In this document: piece after piece, positions 18,355 through 26,465 of the stretch
How positions within the stretch are numbered: the first letter of the stretch is position 1
Layout of the letters: each line of letters begins with the position of its first letter
The notes under the pieces: model-generated
Database searches by the model: none
What the model saw: only the letters and a program-made list of their open reading frames with translations
What the model was told of the DNA's origin: nothing
Assembly: GCF_002149035.1 (NCBI RefSeq)
Contig: NZ_NGFP01000056.1
Location: 1-39,241 of the forward strand
DNA from: Streptosporangium minutum
GTDB taxonomy: Bacteria; Actinomycetota; Actinomycetes; Streptosporangiales; Streptosporangiaceae
Direction: 5' to 3'
Length of the DNA stretch: 39,241 bases
Program-made: the position numbers and the translations under genes

Positions 18355-18465
18355 CGGTCGCTCACCACTCCTCGCTCGCCACGCGGACGGTCTCGTTCCC
18401 CGGCCGGACGGCACGCGCACCGCGCCGGTCCCGTTCCGCGCTCATCGATCGCTCATCACTCCTCG
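18349..18465 (-). repeat. Duplicated ribosome-site/start module between murG and murC
   Basis: Two 26-base copies, 18349-18374 and 18440-18465, match at 24 of 26 positions, 91 bases apart. On the minus strand each reads CGAGGAGTGRTGAGCGAYCG followed by ATGAGC, so each holds a Shine-Dalgarno and an ATG. The downstream copy supplies the murC start. The upstream copy supplies an internal in-frame ATG of the small ORF. Confidence 0.85.
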
Positions 18466-18493
18466 TCGGCCACACGTCCGGCTTCCGGCTCAT
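18362..18493 (-). CDS. Possible small ORF (43 residues) linking murG and murC
   Basis: ATG 18493 overlaps the murG stop (ATGA), and the TGA at 18362-18364 lies 7 bases before the murC ATG. The predicted peptide begins [15 protein letters not shown] and ends VRVASEEW, and it is hydrophilic and Arg-rich. An internal ATG in the duplicated module would give a 27-residue form. There is no family resemblance. Support is positional only: exact coupling at both ends. It may serve as a translational relay for murC and not as a functional peptide, or it may be chance. Confidence 0.35.
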   Translation of the reverse strand: MSRKPDVWPTRSDERSMSAERDRRGARAVRPGNETVRVASEEW

Positions 18494-19581
18494 CGGCCCC
18501 TGCCCTCCACCGCGATCTGCAGCACCCTGCGGGCGAGCGTCACGTCGGCGTCCTTCCGCCCCATCCTGGAGGCGGCCTCCGACATGGTGACCACACGCTC
18601 GGGGTCGGACAGGATGGGGAGCACGTTCTGGATGATCCACTCCGGCGTCAGGTCGGCGTCGTCGACCATGAGACCGCCACCGGCCTGCACGACCGGCTCG
18701 GCGTTGAGCCGCTGCTCGCCGTTGCCGTGCGGGAGCGGGATGTAGGCGGCGGGCAGGCCGACCGCGGTCAGCTCGGCACAGGTCATGGCGCCGCTGCGGC
18801 ACAGGGCGAAGTCGGCCGCGGCGTAGGCCAGGTCCATCCGGTCGACGTACTGCAGCACGACGTACTGCGGGTCGCCGGGCGGCGGCTCCTCCTCCAGCGT
18901 GTTCTTCGGGCCGATGACGTGCAGCACCTGCACTCCGGCCCGGCGCAGTGCCGGGGCGGCGGCCAGGGCCGCCTGGTTGAGCGACCGCGCGCCCTGGGAG
19001 CCGCCGGTGACCAGCAGCGTGGGCAGGTCGGCCTCCAGGCCGAACCAGGAGCGCGCCTTGTCGCCCACGGAGAGGCGGTCCAGCCCGACGATCTCGCGCC
19101 GGAGCGGGATGCCCACGTGTTCGGCGCGGGGCAGCGGTGTGTTCTGGTGGCCGGTGAACACGTGGTCGGTCAGCCGCGCGCCCAGCCGGTTGGCCAGTCC
19201 GGGCCTCGGGTTGGCCTCGTGCACCACGATCGGCACGCCGCGCCGCCGCGCCGCCAGATAGGCGGGGGTCGCCACGTAACCGCCGAATCCGACCAGCACG
19301 TCGGCCTGGACGCGGTCCATGATGCCCGCGGCCGTGTTGATGGCGCCCGCCAGCCGGCCGGGCACGCTCAGGAGCTGGGGCGTGATCGCCCGGGGCAGCG
19401 GCACCGCCGGCACGAGCTGCAGCTCGTAGCCCCGGGCCGGGACCAGTCGCGTCTCCAGGCCGCGCTCCGTGCCGAGGCAGGTGATCCCGATGGTCGGGTC
19501 AAGCCGCCGGAGCGCGTCGGCCAGGGCCAACGCCGGTTCGATATGACCGGCCGTCCCGCCGCCGGCGAGGACCACCCTCAT
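18490..19581 (-). CDS. murG: UDP-GlcNAc:lipid I N-acetylglucosaminyltransferase
   Basis: A 363-residue GT28 transferase that converts lipid I to lipid II on the inner face of the membrane. The N-terminal [18 protein letters not shown] loop, the middle [13 protein letters not shown] motif of the UDP-GlcNAc site, and the C-terminal [25 protein letters not shown] signature are all present. ATG 19581 has AAAGGAC 6 bases upstream and starts at family homology. An ATG at 19599, inside a duplicated junction module, would add six residues. The TGA stop overlaps the ATG of the small ORF leading to murC. Confidence 0.97.
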   Translation of the reverse strand: MRVVLAGGGTAGHIEPALALADALRRLDPTIGITCLGTERGLETRLVPARGYELQLVPAVPLPRAITPQLLSVPGRLAGAINTAAGIMDRVQADVLVGFGGYVATPAYLAARRRGVPIVVHEANPRPGLANRLGARLTDHVFTGHQNTPLPRAEHVGIPLRREIVGLDRLSVGDKARSWFGLEADLPTLLVTGGSQGARSLNQAALAAAPALRRAGVQVLHVIGPKNTLEEEPPPGDPQYVVLQYVDRMDLAYAAADFALCRSGAMTCAELTAVGLPAAYIPLPHGNGEQRLNAEPVVQAGGGLMVDDADLTPEWIIQNVLPILSDPERVVTMSEAASRMGRKDADVTLARRVLQIAVEGRGR

Positions 19582-19591
19582 GTCGGTCCTT

Positions 19592-19651
19592 TCACTCATC
19601 GTCTTCCGCGGACCGGCCGTCGTTTCCGCGCCGGGCCGCCCAGTCGCTCAT
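19592..19651 (-). CDS. Possible mini-ORF (19 residues) linking ftsW and murG
   Basis: ATG 19651 overlaps the ftsW stop (ATGA), and its TGA at 19592-19594 follows the alternative murG ATG at 19599 and precedes the main ATG at 19581. The peptide would be [19 protein letters not shown]. It arises from a 52-base tandem duplication of the junction. A functional product is unlikely, but the arrangement could pass ribosomes from ftsW to murG. Confidence 0.3.
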   Translation of the reverse strand: MSDWAARRGNDGRSAEDDE

Positions 19652-19674
19652 CGTCTTGCGCGGACCGGCCGGCG
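19592..19674 (-). repeat. Duplicated stop/start module between ftsW and murG
   Basis: Copies 19592-19622 and 19644-19674 match at 28 of 31 positions, 52 bases apart. On the minus strand both read CCGGTCCGCG-S-AAGACGATGAG. The upstream copy carries the ftsW stop, and the downstream copy carries the alternative murG start. Confidence 0.85.
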
Positions 19675-20922
19675 TCGCCTTGCCGGTCCACCCAGGCCAA
19701 GCCAGCTTAGGCCCCGCGCCACCGGTCCGGGGCCACGTGCGGCCAGAGCCTCGCGCGCCCCGGGCTCGTGTTTGGCGAAGGCGAGCAGCATCCCCAGCGC
19801 GGCCAGGGTCGGCAGCAGCGCGGATCCGCCGTAGGAGATCAGGGGCAACGGGATGCCGGTGATGGGCAGCACGCCGATGACCGCGCCGATGTTGACGATC
19901 GCCTGACCGACGATCCAGGCGATCGCGGCGACCGAGGCGAGCCGGACGAACGGGTCCCTGACCCGGCTGGCCACCCGCAGGCCCGCGTAGCCGAGCAGGC
20001 CGAACAGGGCCACCACGACCAGCGTGCCCATCAGGCCGAGCTCCTCCCCCAGGATGGAGAAGATGAAGTCGCTCTCGGCGTGCGGGGTCCAGTTCCACTT
20101 CTGCCGGCTGGCCCCCAGCCCGAGCCCGAACCAGCCGCCGCTGCCCATCCCGATCTGGCCCTGCACGAGCTGGTAGCCCGCGTCCTGCGCGTTGCCCCAC
20201 GGGTCGAGCCACCCCTTGATCCGCGCCGAGCGGTAGCCCTCGATGGTGATCATCGTGATGGTGGCCAGCACCATGACCGACAGGATGCCGCCGAACAGTT
20301 TCAGCGGTGCGCCCACGACCCACAGCAGGGCCAGAAAGATCATCATCAGGACCAGGGTGGTCCCGAGGTCGCTTCCCAGCATCACCAGGACGGCCATGAT
20401 CGCCAGACCCGGCATGAGGGGGATCAGCAGCCTGCGCCACTCGATCTGCCCGGCGCGGGCCCCCTTCGCCAGCAGGTCGGCCCCCCACAGCACCAGCGCG
20501 AGCTTGGCCGGCTCCGACGGCTGGATGGTGAGCTCGCCGATGTAGATCCAGCGCTGCGCGCCCTGCTCGGACGTGCCGATGAACATGACCAGGATCAGGC
20601 CCAGCGCGGCGAAGACCATCAGCGGATAACCCGCCAGCCGGAAGAACCTGAGGGGCAGCCGGGAGCAGATCCACATCAGGAGCAGTCCCAGGGCCATCGA
20701 GATGAACTGCCGGCCGAAGAGCGCGAACGCCGACTGCCGCGTCTGGAGCGCGTGGATGCTCGACGCGGACAGGACCATCATCAGCCCCAGAGCCATCAGC
20801 AGCGCGCTGACGCCCAGCAGCAGGTGGTAGGAGAAGAGCGGGCGCGCCAGCAGCTCGCGCACGCGCACCAGCCGGCCCTTGAAGGAGTCGGCGTCCGGCG
20901 GCCGGTCGCTCACGGCGGTCAT
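19648..20922 (-). CDS. ftsW: FtsW, SEDS-family septal peptidoglycan polymerase
   Basis: A 424-residue polytopic protein with about ten membrane segments. It polymerises lipid II in complex with the class B PBP FtsI. Family motifs are QRWIYIGELTIQPSEPAKLALVLW, GSDLGTTLVL, the extracellular HAESDFIFSILGEELG containing the expected catalytic aspartate, and GIPLPLISYGGSALLPTLAALGMLL near the C-terminus. ATG 20922 has GGAG about 7 bases ahead. A basic Arg-rich cytoplasmic tail ends in [10 protein letters not shown], and part of this tail is encoded by one copy of the duplicated junction module. It follows murD by 55 bp. Confidence 0.97.
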   Translation of the reverse strand: MTAVSDRPPDADSFKGRLVRVRELLARPLFSYHLLLGVSALLMALGLMMVLSASSIHALQTRQSAFALFGRQFISMALGLLLMWICSRLPLRFFRLAGYPLMVFAALGLILVMFIGTSEQGAQRWIYIGELTIQPSEPAKLALVLWGADLLAKGARAGQIEWRRLLIPLMPGLAIMAVLVMLGSDLGTTLVLMMIFLALLWVVGAPLKLFGGILSVMVLATITMITIEGYRSARIKGWLDPWGNAQDAGYQLVQGQIGMGSGGWFGLGLGASRQKWNWTPHAESDFIFSILGEELGLMGTLVVVALFGLLGYAGLRVASRVRDPFVRLASVAAIAWIVGQAIVNIGAVIGVLPITGIPLPLISYGGSALLPTLAALGMLLAFAKHEPGAREALAARGPGPVARGLSWLGLGGPARRRRPVRARR

Positions 20923-20977
20923 CTGTCACTCCGCCCCGCCGGCCGGGCAGGGGCCCCCGGATCCCGCAAGCGTGCTC

Positions 20978-22375
20978 TCATACGCCTCCGGCACCGCCCT
21001 GCGATCCGTTCGGACGCTCCCGCACGGCCTGGGCGAAGGCCTCGCCCCGGGCCCCGTAGCCGGGGAACATGTCCAGCGAGGCCCCGGCCGGGGCCAGCAG
21101 CACGGTGTCCCCGGGGGCGGCGAGCCTCGCGGCTTCGATGACGACACGGTCCATGACCCCAGTGTCTTGCCCGGCCACCTCCACCACCGGGACATTCGCG
21201 GCGTGTCGCGCCAGAGCCTGCCGGATCCGCTCGCGATCGGCGCCCAGGAGCACCGCGCCGCGCAGCCGGGGCGCGGCCCGCCGTACCAGATCGTCGACGT
21301 CGGCTCCCTTGAGCTGCCCGCCGGCGATCCAGACGATCGAGGAGTAGGCGGCGAGCGACGCGGCGGCGGCGTGCGGGTTGGTGGCCTTGGAGTCGTCGAC
21401 GTAGTCGACCTCGCCGACCCGCGCGACCAGCGCCATCCGGTGCGGGTCGGGGACGAAGTCCAGCAGGCCCCGCCGTACGGCCTCCGCGGGCACCCCGTAG
21501 GAGCGGGCCATGGCGGCGGCGGCGAGCGCGTTGGCCACGTTGTGCGGCGCGAACGGCCGGATGTCGTCGAAGGAGGCGAGCTCCTCGGCGTTGCGCGCCG
21601 GATCGGCCACGAACGCCCGGTCCACCAGCAGGTCCTCGACCACGCCGACCTGGCCGGGCGCCGGCACGCCGAGGGTGAAGCCGACGCTGCGCGCGCCCGT
21701 CCCCCCGTCGTACGGCGCGGCCAGGCGGGCCGACCACTCGTCGTCGGCGTTGTGGACGACCGTCCCGGCCCGCGTGAAGATCTCCCCCTTGACCCGGGCG
21801 TACTCCTCCAGGGAGCCGTGCCAGTCGAGATGGTCGGGGGCGACGTTGAGCACGGCCGCGGTGTGCGGGGCGATGCCGGGCGAGCGATGGAGCTGGAAGC
21901 TGGACAGCTCCACGGCCAGCACGTCGGCGGGGCCGGTGACGGCCTCCACGACGGGGGTGCCGACGTTGCCGACGGCGAGCGCCCTGTGCCCGGCCGCGGT
22001 GAGCATCGAGGTGAGCATCCGGACCGCGGTGGTCTTGCCGTTGGTGCCGGTCAGCGCCAGCCAGGGCGCGGCGCCCGCCGGGCGGAGCCGCCAGGCCAGC
22101 TCGACCTCGCCGATCACCTCCACCCCGGCCTCGGCCGCCGCGACGAGCAGCGGGTGGTGCGGCGGCCAGCCGGTGGCGACGACGAGGGAGGTGCCGGCGG
22201 GCAACCCGGCCGGTTCGCCGAAGCGGACCTCGACGCCGATCCCGGCCAGCTCCGCGGCGGTCGCCCTGGCCCGCTCCCCGTCCCGGCCCTCCAGGACGAC
22301 CACCTTCTCGCCCCGGGCGGCCATGGCGCGGGCGACGGCCGTGCCGGAGACTCCCAGACCCGCGACGCAGATCAT
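20978..22375 (-). CDS. murD: UDP-N-acetylmuramoyl-L-alanine--D-glutamate ligase
   Basis: A 465-residue Mur ligase adding D-Glu. The Rossmann-like start MICVAGLGVSGTAVARAMAA, the ATP loop LTGTNGKTTAVRM with Lys114, NVAPDHLDWHGS, and the C-terminal DDSKATNPHAAAASL and GASLDMFPGYGARGEAF are clear. ATG 22375 follows GGAGGTG by about 7 bases. A 40-bp gap separates it from mraY. It appears complete, and nothing unusual was noted beyond the Ala-rich composition shared with its neighbours. Confidence 0.97.
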   Translation of the reverse strand: MICVAGLGVSGTAVARAMAARGEKVVVLEGRDGERARATAAELAGIGVEVRFGEPAGLPAGTSLVVATGWPPHHPLLVAAAEAGVEVIGEVELAWRLRPAGAAPWLALTGTNGKTTAVRMLTSMLTAAGHRALAVGNVGTPVVEAVTGPADVLAVELSSFQLHRSPGIAPHTAAVLNVAPDHLDWHGSLEEYARVKGEIFTRAGTVVHNADDEWSARLAAPYDGGTGARSVGFTLGVPAPGQVGVVEDLLVDRAFVADPARNAEELASFDDIRPFAPHNVANALAAAAMARSYGVPAEAVRRGLLDFVPDPHRMALVARVGEVDYVDDSKATNPHAAAASLAAYSSIVWIAGGQLKGADVDDLVRRAAPRLRGAVLLGADRERIRQALARHAANVPVVEVAGQDTGVMDRVVIEAARLAAPGDTVLLAPAGASLDMFPGYGARGEAFAQAVRERPNGSQGGAGGV

Positions 22376-22415
22376 CCGGCCACCTCCGCCTGCCGTGCGG
22401 CCGAAGTCGCCGCGC

Positions 22416-23474
22416 TCACGGTTTGGGCATCCATTCGACGTAGAACAGTCCGAGGCCCGCGGCGGCGCAGAGGGCGGCCAGGAGCCAGAAACGGACCACG
22501 ATCGTCGTCTCCGCCCAGCCGGACAGCTCGAAGTGGTGCTGGAGCGGGGCCATTCTGAAGACGCGTTTGCCGGTCATCTTGAAGAAGCCGACCTGGATGA
22601 TCACCGACATGGTGATGAGCACGCACATCCCCGCCAGGATGATCAGCAGGAGCTGGGTGCGGGTGGTGATGGCCAGGCCGGCGAGCACGCCGCCCAGGGC
22701 CAGCGAGCCGGTGTCACCCATGAAGATCTTGGCGGGAGGGGCGTTCCACCACAGGAAGCCGACCAGCGCGCCGAGCACGGCGGCGGCGACCACGGCCAGG
22801 TCCAGCGGGTCGCGGACCCAGTAGCAGTTGGGGCCGAGCTGGGTGGTGCAGTTGTTGCGGAGCTGCCAGTTGCCGATCAGGACGTAGGAGGCCAGCACCA
22901 CGCCGGTAGCGCCGCTGGCCAGGCCGTCGAGCCCGTCGGTGAGGTTCACCGCGTTGGAGAAGCCCACGATCATGATGAGCACCCAGATCGTGAACCCGAT
23001 GATGCCGACCGACGGGCCGAAGTCCCGCAGGAACGACAGCCGGGTCTCGGCCGGGGTGATCAGGTAGGCGTTCGGGAAACGGGTGACCAGGACCGCGAAG
23101 ACCGCGCCGACGACGAGCTGGCCCAGGGCCTTGGCGCCGCTGCGCAGGCCGAGGCTGCGCTGCTTGTAGATCTTGATGAAGTCGTCGAGGAAGCCGACCG
23201 CGCCGAGGCCCGTCATCAGGAACAGCACCAGGACCGCGGAGACGGTGGGCAGGGTCTGGCCGTACAGGTGGGCGCAGGCGAACCCGAGCAGCGCCGCGAT
23301 CACGATCACGGTGCCGCCCATGGTGGGGGTGCCGCGCTTGTCGTGGTGGCCGGAGGGGCCCTCCTCCCGGATGCTCTGGCCGTAGCCGCGCTGCGAGAAC
23401 AGGCGGATCGCCAGGGGGGTGCCGAACGACGACAGCAGCAGGCTGACCGCCGCCGCGATGAGGATCTCCATCAT
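22416..23474 (-). CDS. mraY: Phospho-N-acetylmuramoyl-pentapeptide-transferase (lipid I synthase)
   Basis: A 352-residue polytopic membrane enzyme, about ten helices, that transfers phospho-MurNAc-pentapeptide to undecaprenyl phosphate. The signatures are [34 protein letters not shown] with the conserved Asp pair, [27 protein letters not shown], and [15 protein letters not shown] near the C-terminus. ATG 23474 overlaps the murF stop (ATGA) with GGGAGGTG 8 bases before it, giving translational coupling. Confidence 0.98.
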   Translation of the reverse strand: MMEILIAAAVSLLLSSFGTPLAIRLFSQRGYGQSIREEGPSGHHDKRGTPTMGGTVIVIAALLGFACAHLYGQTLPTVSAVLVLFLMTGLGAVGFLDDFIKIYKQRSLGLRSGAKALGQLVVGAVFAVLVTRFPNAYLITPAETRLSFLRDFGPSVGIIGFTIWVLIMIVGFSNAVNLTDGLDGLASGATGVVLASYVLIGNWQLRNNCTTQLGPNCYWVRDPLDLAVVAAAVLGALVGFLWWNAPPAKIFMGDTGSLALGGVLAGLAITTRTQLLLIILAGMCVLITMSVIIQVGFFKMTGKRVFRMAPLQHHFELSGWAETTIVVRFWLLAALCAAAGLGLFYVEWMPKP

Positions 23475-24868
23475 CGGCGATCACCTCCCAGCAGTGTCGC
23501 GGCCACGCGCTCCAGGCCGGCCGCGCGCGGCCCCTTGACCAGCACCACGTCGCCGGGGACCAGGAGCGCCGACAGTGCCGCGGCCGCCTCCTGCGCGTCG
23601 GCGACGTGCGTGACCCGGGTGGCGGACGGAACGCCCTCCACCGCGGCTCCGGCACCGGCCAGGACCGGGCCGGCGTCGGGCCCGACGACGAACAGGCCCT
23701 CCAGGCCCGCTCCCGCGGCCAGGCGGCCCATGCCCTCGTTCAGGGCCGCGCTCTCCTCGCCCAGCTCGCGCAGGGCGGCGATGACCGCGAAGCGGCGGCG
23801 GCCGCCCGCGAGCGCGTCGAGGGCCTCGAAGGCGGCGCGCATGGAGTCGGGGTTGGCGTTGTAGGCGTCGTTGATCACGGTGACGCCGTCCGCCCTGTCG
23901 GTGACCTCCATCCGCCAGCGGCTGCGGGGCTCGGCCTCCGACAGCTCCTCGGCGATGGTGGCGACCGGCAGGCCGAGCTCGTAGGCGGCCGCCGCGGCGG
24001 CGAGCGCGTTCTCCACGGCGTGCTCGCCGTACAGGCGGAGCCCGACAGGGGCGGCCCCGGACGGGGTGCGCAGCGTGAAGGCGGCGCGGCCCCGGTCGTC
24101 GAGGGTCACCCCCTCCGCCCGCACCGCGGCGCCCTCGGCGCGGCCGTACCAGGTGACCCGGGCGTCGGTGCGCCGGGCCATCGCGGCCACCAGCGGGTCG
24201 TCGGCGTTCAGCACGGCCACGCCGTCGGCGGGCAGCGCCTCGACCAGCTCGCCCTTGGCCTTGGCTATCGCGTCCTTGCCGCCGAAGACACCCAGGTGGG
24301 CGGTGCCGACGTTGAGGACCACGCCGATCCTGGGCGGGGCGATGCGGGCCAGGTGGCTGATGTGGCCGGCGTCCCTGGCGCTGAGCTCCAGCACCAGGTA
24401 GCGGGTGTCCTCGTCGGCCTTCAGCACCGTGAGCGGGTGGCCGATCTCGTTGTTGAACGACTCGACCGGGGCGACCGTCGGGCCGATCCTGGCGGTGAGG
24501 CGGGCCAGCAGGTCCTTGGTGCTGGTCTTGCCCGCCGATCCGGTCACGCCGATGACCGTGGTCGACGGCAGGCCGGCGCAGACCGCGGTGGCCAGGTCGG
24601 CCAGGGCGGTCACGACGTCGCCGACGACGACCGCGGGAGCGTCCACGGGCCTGGACGCCAGCACGGCGACGGCTCCGGCCTCGACGGCCTGGGCGGCGAA
24701 GTCGTGCCCGTCGGCCCGATCACCCCTGATCGCGACGAAAAGCGACCCCGGCTCGACGGCACGGGAGTCGATGACGACCGGACCGCGCACGACCGCGCGG
24801 GGATCGGCCATGCCCGCGAGGGCACCCGAGGTGATCTCGGCGATCCTGGCCAGCGGCAACGGGATCAT
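23471..24868 (-). CDS. murF: UDP-MurNAc-tripeptide--D-alanyl-D-alanine ligase
   Basis: A 465-residue Mur ligase adding the D-Ala-D-Ala dipeptide. The N-terminal domain ([25 protein letters not shown]) is shared with MurE. The ATP loop is [16 protein letters not shown] with Lys114, followed by [25 protein letters not shown] and [15 protein letters not shown] 24868 lies 12 bp after the murE stop. The ribosome site is not strong (AGGTAAG). The 3' end overlaps mraY by 4 bases. Confidence 0.97.
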   Translation of the reverse strand: MIPLPLARIAEITSGALAGMADPRAVVRGPVVIDSRAVEPGSLFVAIRGDRADGHDFAAQAVEAGAVAVLASRPVDAPAVVVGDVVTALADLATAVCAGLPSTTVIGVTGSAGKTSTKDLLARLTARIGPTVAPVESFNNEIGHPLTVLKADEDTRYLVLELSARDAGHISHLARIAPPRIGVVLNVGTAHLGVFGGKDAIAKAKGELVEALPADGVAVLNADDPLVAAMARRTDARVTWYGRAEGAAVRAEGVTLDDRGRAAFTLRTPSGAAPVGLRLYGEHAVENALAAAAAAYELGLPVATIAEELSEAEPRSRWRMEVTDRADGVTVINDAYNANPDSMRAAFEALDALAGGRRRFAVIAALRELGEESAALNEGMGRLAAGAGLEGLFVVGPDAGPVLAGAGAAVEGVPSATRVTHVADAQEAAAALSALLVPGDVVLVKGPRAAGLERVAATLLGGDRR

Positions 24869-24880
24869 GATGCGTCTTAC

Positions 24881-26443
24881 CTACTCTCCATACGTGCTTC
24901 GGCGCCCGGTCCGGTTCCGCCTTCTGACGATCGCGTCGGCCACCATTTGCCTGTCGTCGAACGGGAGGACCTCGTCCCCGACATACTGGCCCTGCTCGTG
25001 ACCCTTGCCGGCCACGACGACGACGTCGCCGAAGCCCGCCCGGCTGATCGCCAGGTCGATGGCCGCGGCACGGTCCGGCTCAATGATCACATGTGCGCGC
25101 TCATCCTGAGACACGCCGAGGACTCCATTCATCATCTCGGCGAGAATCCGCAGCGGATCCTCCGAGCGAGGGTTGTCACTGGTGAGAATGGCCACATCCG
25201 CCAGCCGGGCGGCGGCCTCCCCCATCATCGGGCGCTTGCCCCGGTCGCGGTCGCCGCCGCAGCCCAGCACCACGGTCAGCCTCCCGGCCGTGACCTCGCG
25301 CAGCGAGCGCAGCACCGACTCCACCGCGCCGGGCTTGTGCGAGTAGTCGACGATGGCCTGGAAGTCCTCGCCGCCGGGCACCCGCTCCATCCGGCCGGGC
25401 ACCCCGGCCAGCGTGCCGACGCCCGCCACCGCGGCGCGCAGCGGCACTCCCGCCTCCACGAGGGAGACGATCGCGCCCAGCGCGTTGGCGACGTTGAACG
25501 GGCCGGGCAGGGCCACCGTCGCGTCCTCCTCGACGCCGCCGGGGCCGATCACGCGGAAGGAGCTGCCGTCGGCGCCCAGACGCACGTCCGCGGCCCGCCA
25601 GTCGGCTTCGAGGGCGCCCTCGGCGGAGAAGGTGGTCATCGGGATCTTGCTCAGCCCCAGGAGCTCGCGGCCGTGGGCGTCGTCGATGTTGACCACGCCG
25701 GCACGGCTCATCTCGGGGGTGAACAGCCGGGCCTTCGTCGCGAAGTAGTCGTCGAGGTCCTTGTGGAAGTCCAGGTGGTCCTGGGAGAGGTTGGTGAACA
25801 GCGCGACGTCGTAGAACACCGCGTCGACGCGGCCCAGCGCCAGCGCGTGGCTGGAGACCTCCATCGCGGCGGCCGTGACGCCGTGCTCGCGCATGAGGGC
25901 GAACAGGCCCTGCAGGTCGCTGGCCTCCGGCGTGGTCAGTTTGGGGGTGAAGCGCAGCTCGCCGGCGTGGATCTCCACGCCGCCGATCAGCCCGGCCTTG
26001 TGCCCGGCGGCCCGCAGCCCGGCCTCCAGCAGGAAGCTGGTGGTGGACTTGCCGCTGGTGCCGGTGACGCCGATGACCATCACGTCCGCCGCGGGCCTGC
26101 CGTACACCCAGGCGGAGACCTGGCCGAGCACGCGGCGCGGGTCCGGCACGACGAGGACCGGCAGGCCGGTCGCGACCGCGGCCGCCCTGCCCTCCTCGTC
26201 GGTCAGGATGGCGCTGGCTCCGGCGGCGAGGGCCTGCGCGGAGAAGTCGGCGCCGTGGGACGTGGCCCCCGGCAGCGCGACGTAGAGATCTCCGCGCTGG
26301 ACCTGGCGCGAATCGATGGTGATCCCGGACACCGCGGCCAGCGGCGCTCGTGACGTGCCTGAGGGCGCGCCGAGCAGGCTCGCCAGCCCCGAGAGCGGAC
26401 GGGGTGGACTGGTTGACGGTCGCATGGACGACGGGGGACGCAC
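24881..26443 (-). CDS. murE: UDP-MurNAc-L-Ala-D-Glu--meso-diaminopimelate ligase
   Basis: A 520-residue Mur ligase adding the third residue of the stem peptide. The ATP loop is GVTGTSGKSTTSFLL with Lys132, followed by NLSQDHLDFHKDLDDY. The substrate-selecting motif reads DNPRSEDP (Asp423-Arg426 onward), the form associated with meso-diaminopimelate and not lysine. That fits the expected wall type of this group. GTG 26443 is preferred because AAGGGAAGG lies about 12 bases ahead; ATG 26425 is an alternative six residues in. It follows ftsI by 22 bp. Confidence 0.95.
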   Translation of the reverse strand: MRPPSSMRPSTSPPRPLSGLASLLGAPSGTSRAPLAAVSGITIDSRQVQRGDLYVALPGATSHGADFSAQALAAGASAILTDEEGRAAAVATGLPVLVVPDPRRVLGQVSAWVYGRPAADVMVIGVTGTSGKSTTSFLLEAGLRAAGHKAGLIGGVEIHAGELRFTPKLTTPEASDLQGLFALMREHGVTAAAMEVSSHALALGRVDAVFYDVALFTNLSQDHLDFHKDLDDYFATKARLFTPEMSRAGVVNIDDAHGRELLGLSKIPMTTFSAEGALEADWRAADVRLGADGSSFRVIGPGGVEEDATVALPGPFNVANALGAIVSLVEAGVPLRAAVAGVGTLAGVPGRMERVPGGEDFQAIVDYSHKPGAVESVLRSLREVTAGRLTVVLGCGGDRDRGKRPMMGEAAARLADVAILTSDNPRSEDPLRILAEMMNGVLGVSQDERAHVIIEPDRAAAIDLAISRAGFGDVVVVAGKGHEQGQYVGDEVLPFDDRQMVADAIVRRRNRTGRRSTYGE

Positions 26444-26465
26444 GGCGAGAGCGTACCTTCCCTTG

